From positions 111,196,185 through 111,260,184 of the forward strand of contig JAAALK010000079.1 in assembly GCA_019279435.1 (NCBI GenBank): DNA of 64,000 nt, given 5' to 3'. A program made the translations under genes and the position numbers. Positions 62,815 through 64,000 of this stretch are shown here, piece after piece. The notes beneath the pieces were generated by a model, which was given only the letters and a program-made list of their open reading frames with translations, had not been told where the DNA came from and ran no database searches. The number at the start of each line of letters is the position of its first letter. Position 1 is the stretch's first letter. This stretch comes from Zizania palustris. Its lineage: Eukaryota; Streptophyta; Magnoliopsida; Poales; Poaceae.

Positions 62815-63072
62815 TTAAAGTTATATGCCCCACTTATCATTTCTCTGTCCTTCCATTGATCCATGCACCGCGCAATATACAACGCGGCACAACTCCTTTT
62901 GTTCTTCTTAAGTTTGTCTTCGTCTTTATTGAACATCTTTCTTTGAAATTTTTTCTTACCCGCAGTCCAGTACTTGCTATCATTCTGGTTTAGTGTCGGG
63001 TTCAGCGCACTTTGGCTTATTAATGACGGTTTAAGTACCATACATTTATACTCGTCACCGCGTGAATTACAA
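62815..63072 (-). CDS. CACTA Ulp1-like gene, middle exon
   Basis: The acceptor TATGCAG (63,074-63,073) opens CNSRGDEYKCMVLKPSLISQ in phase with the exon before. It is Lys-rich and ends AYNF at donor AA|GTAAGT (62,815/62,814). The next exon joins in phase to give NDHWIA. Confidence 0.72.
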
Positions 63073-63151
63073 CTGCATATGTTATAAAACAATAGTCAAT
63101 ATAAGACATTATTTATTTTTGCTTTGTATTGACAAAGTATAAAGTACTTAC

Positions 63152-63610
63152 ATGCACCAGAGCATCATGCTTGTGATGTCGGTTCGCTTCAGACAAAACA
63201 TCCGATGGAAGTCGTCAAAAAATAGTGCAAGCTTAAACTCTGGGCAGTGAATATTCTTGTGGAACCTTCAGTTCTATTTGTGTTACTCCTAACGAAGACG
63301 CTTCGAGGTACCAGTCATGAAATGTTTTCATCGTCCAAGGCATACAATTAAGTACTCCTTGGGGTAATAATGGTTTGCCTGGTTCGTATTCGATATAATC
63401 CTCATCTCCGTAGGTCCTCTTATCAACAGAAAGTGAGCCTGCATGCTTTTGTACTGGAGCCTTTATAGGAGCCACTTCGGGCATAGAACGTGTTTGCCCC
63501 ATAGTAGTAAAAAAATTATGCATCTCAGATTTCAGCGCAGAACACTGCTCAGCTTGAACAGTTATCTTGTGGATTGCTGGCTTTGGGCATGCATCTGTTT
63601 TTCAGGCTCG
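63152..63610 (-). pseudogene. CACTA Ulp1-like gene, upstream exon (frameshifted)
   Basis: It includes SALKSEMHNFFTTMGQTRSM, YGDEDYIEYEPGKPLLPQG and MPWTMKTFHDWYLEASS, a conserved stretch I associate with plant CACTA proteins of this type. A frame change near 63,255 separates it from KLALFFDDFHRMFCLKRTDI, which ends at donor GCAT|GTAAGT (63,152/63,151). The 5' limit is not certain. Confidence 0.65.
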
Positions 63611-63850
63611 GCAGCAACTAGCACTGGCAATTTTGTTATGGGCTTGGCCAACGGCACTGAGGATCAGTCGGAACTGGCACTTGAGGTCATCCGGAACTAG
63701 CACTTGAGGCTCAGCCGGAAACTAGCACTGAGGCTCAGCGGAACTAGCATGGCATTTGATCTGGCTCTGGCACATTTGTGTTGGGCTCATTAGTGGGCTC
63801 AGCACTGGCACTGGCTTTGTCACTGAGGATCAGAAGTCCTTTCGATTCTG
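63600..63850. repeat. Short degenerate repeats in the CACTA gene
   Basis: Several copies of CGGAACTAGCACT(T)GAGG and ACTGGCACTGG-like units occur here. On the minus strand they would code for a Pro/Val/Ser-rich repeat, but the frame is broken. It is probably a variable linker upstream of the protease exons. Confidence 0.6.
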
Positions 63851-64000
63851 TCACTTCTGCCACTTATTGGGCACTGGCTCTTCCTCTGCCTTTTCCTCTA
63901 TTTCACGCTCATCAACAGGTGATAAAGATCTATTTTGCACATCCTGATGATGAAAGATATGGGGGGATTGGGATGAGACAATAGGTGAGTACTCTGAGAA

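Larger units (their letters stand above)
61423..64000. mobile_element. CACTA (En/Spm-like) DNA transposon, one end
   Basis: CACTACTACAAAGCGACA begins directly after YVDD and has the CACTA terminal form. It is followed by subterminal repeats and a minus-strand gene typical of CACTA elements. GAT (61,420-61,422) is the expected 3-bp target duplication, but the other end and the transposase gene lie beyond the window. Confidence 0.85.

Overview
This window is intergenic, transposon-packed DNA from a plant, most likely a grass. The evidence is the Opie/SIRE-type Copia elements, Tekay chromoviruses and a Tat-lineage Gypsy element carrying an antisense gene, plus a CACTA DNA transposon. The Panicoid-grass guess is inference only. 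I found no host gene, tRNA, rRNA, bacterial operon or CRISPR array. Every long reading frame I can assign belongs to a mobile element.

There are two contigs joined by exactly 1,000 N (7,790-8,789). The left contig (1-7,789) is a piece of a Copia element (A, gag only) carrying a nested Copia element B. This piece is an almost identical inverted copy of 52,684-60,474 in the right contig: same host gag, same insertion site, same target duplication. Either it is a real inverted duplication or a second haplotype or homoeolog placed by scaffolding.

The right contig is two nests side by side. Nest 1 (8,790-33,736): an old Tat-type Gypsy element on the minus strand (G1b) was split at its RNase H by a Tekay chromovirus (E2, 12,321-30,639, duplication GCCTC). 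The 3' LTR of E2 was then split by a young, nearly intact Tat element (G1, 17,337-29,055, duplication AAAAC). Nest 2 (33,737-64,000): a gag-only Copia element (C, plus) was split by a Tekay element (E3, minus, 34,492-44,468, duplication TACAC). The 3' region of C was entered by a minus-strand Copia element (D, LTR 45,192-48,111). D was entered by Copia element A (48,217 onward, plus). A's gag was entered by B (50,704-59,560, minus, duplication CACTC), and A's reverse transcriptase was cut at its YVDD motif by a CACTA transposon (61,423 to the window end).

The most informative elements are these. G1 has LTRs that look almost identical, dual RNase H domains, an integrase, and an antisense gene with five inferred exons and its own TATA box. 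E3 has an extra coiled-coil ORF upstream of gag. B has lost most of its reverse transcriptase in both copies. The CACTA carries a spliced Ulp1-like protease gene. Most other coding regions are decayed, often by C-to-T type stop codons. Counts of differences between repeats were made by eye and are approximate.
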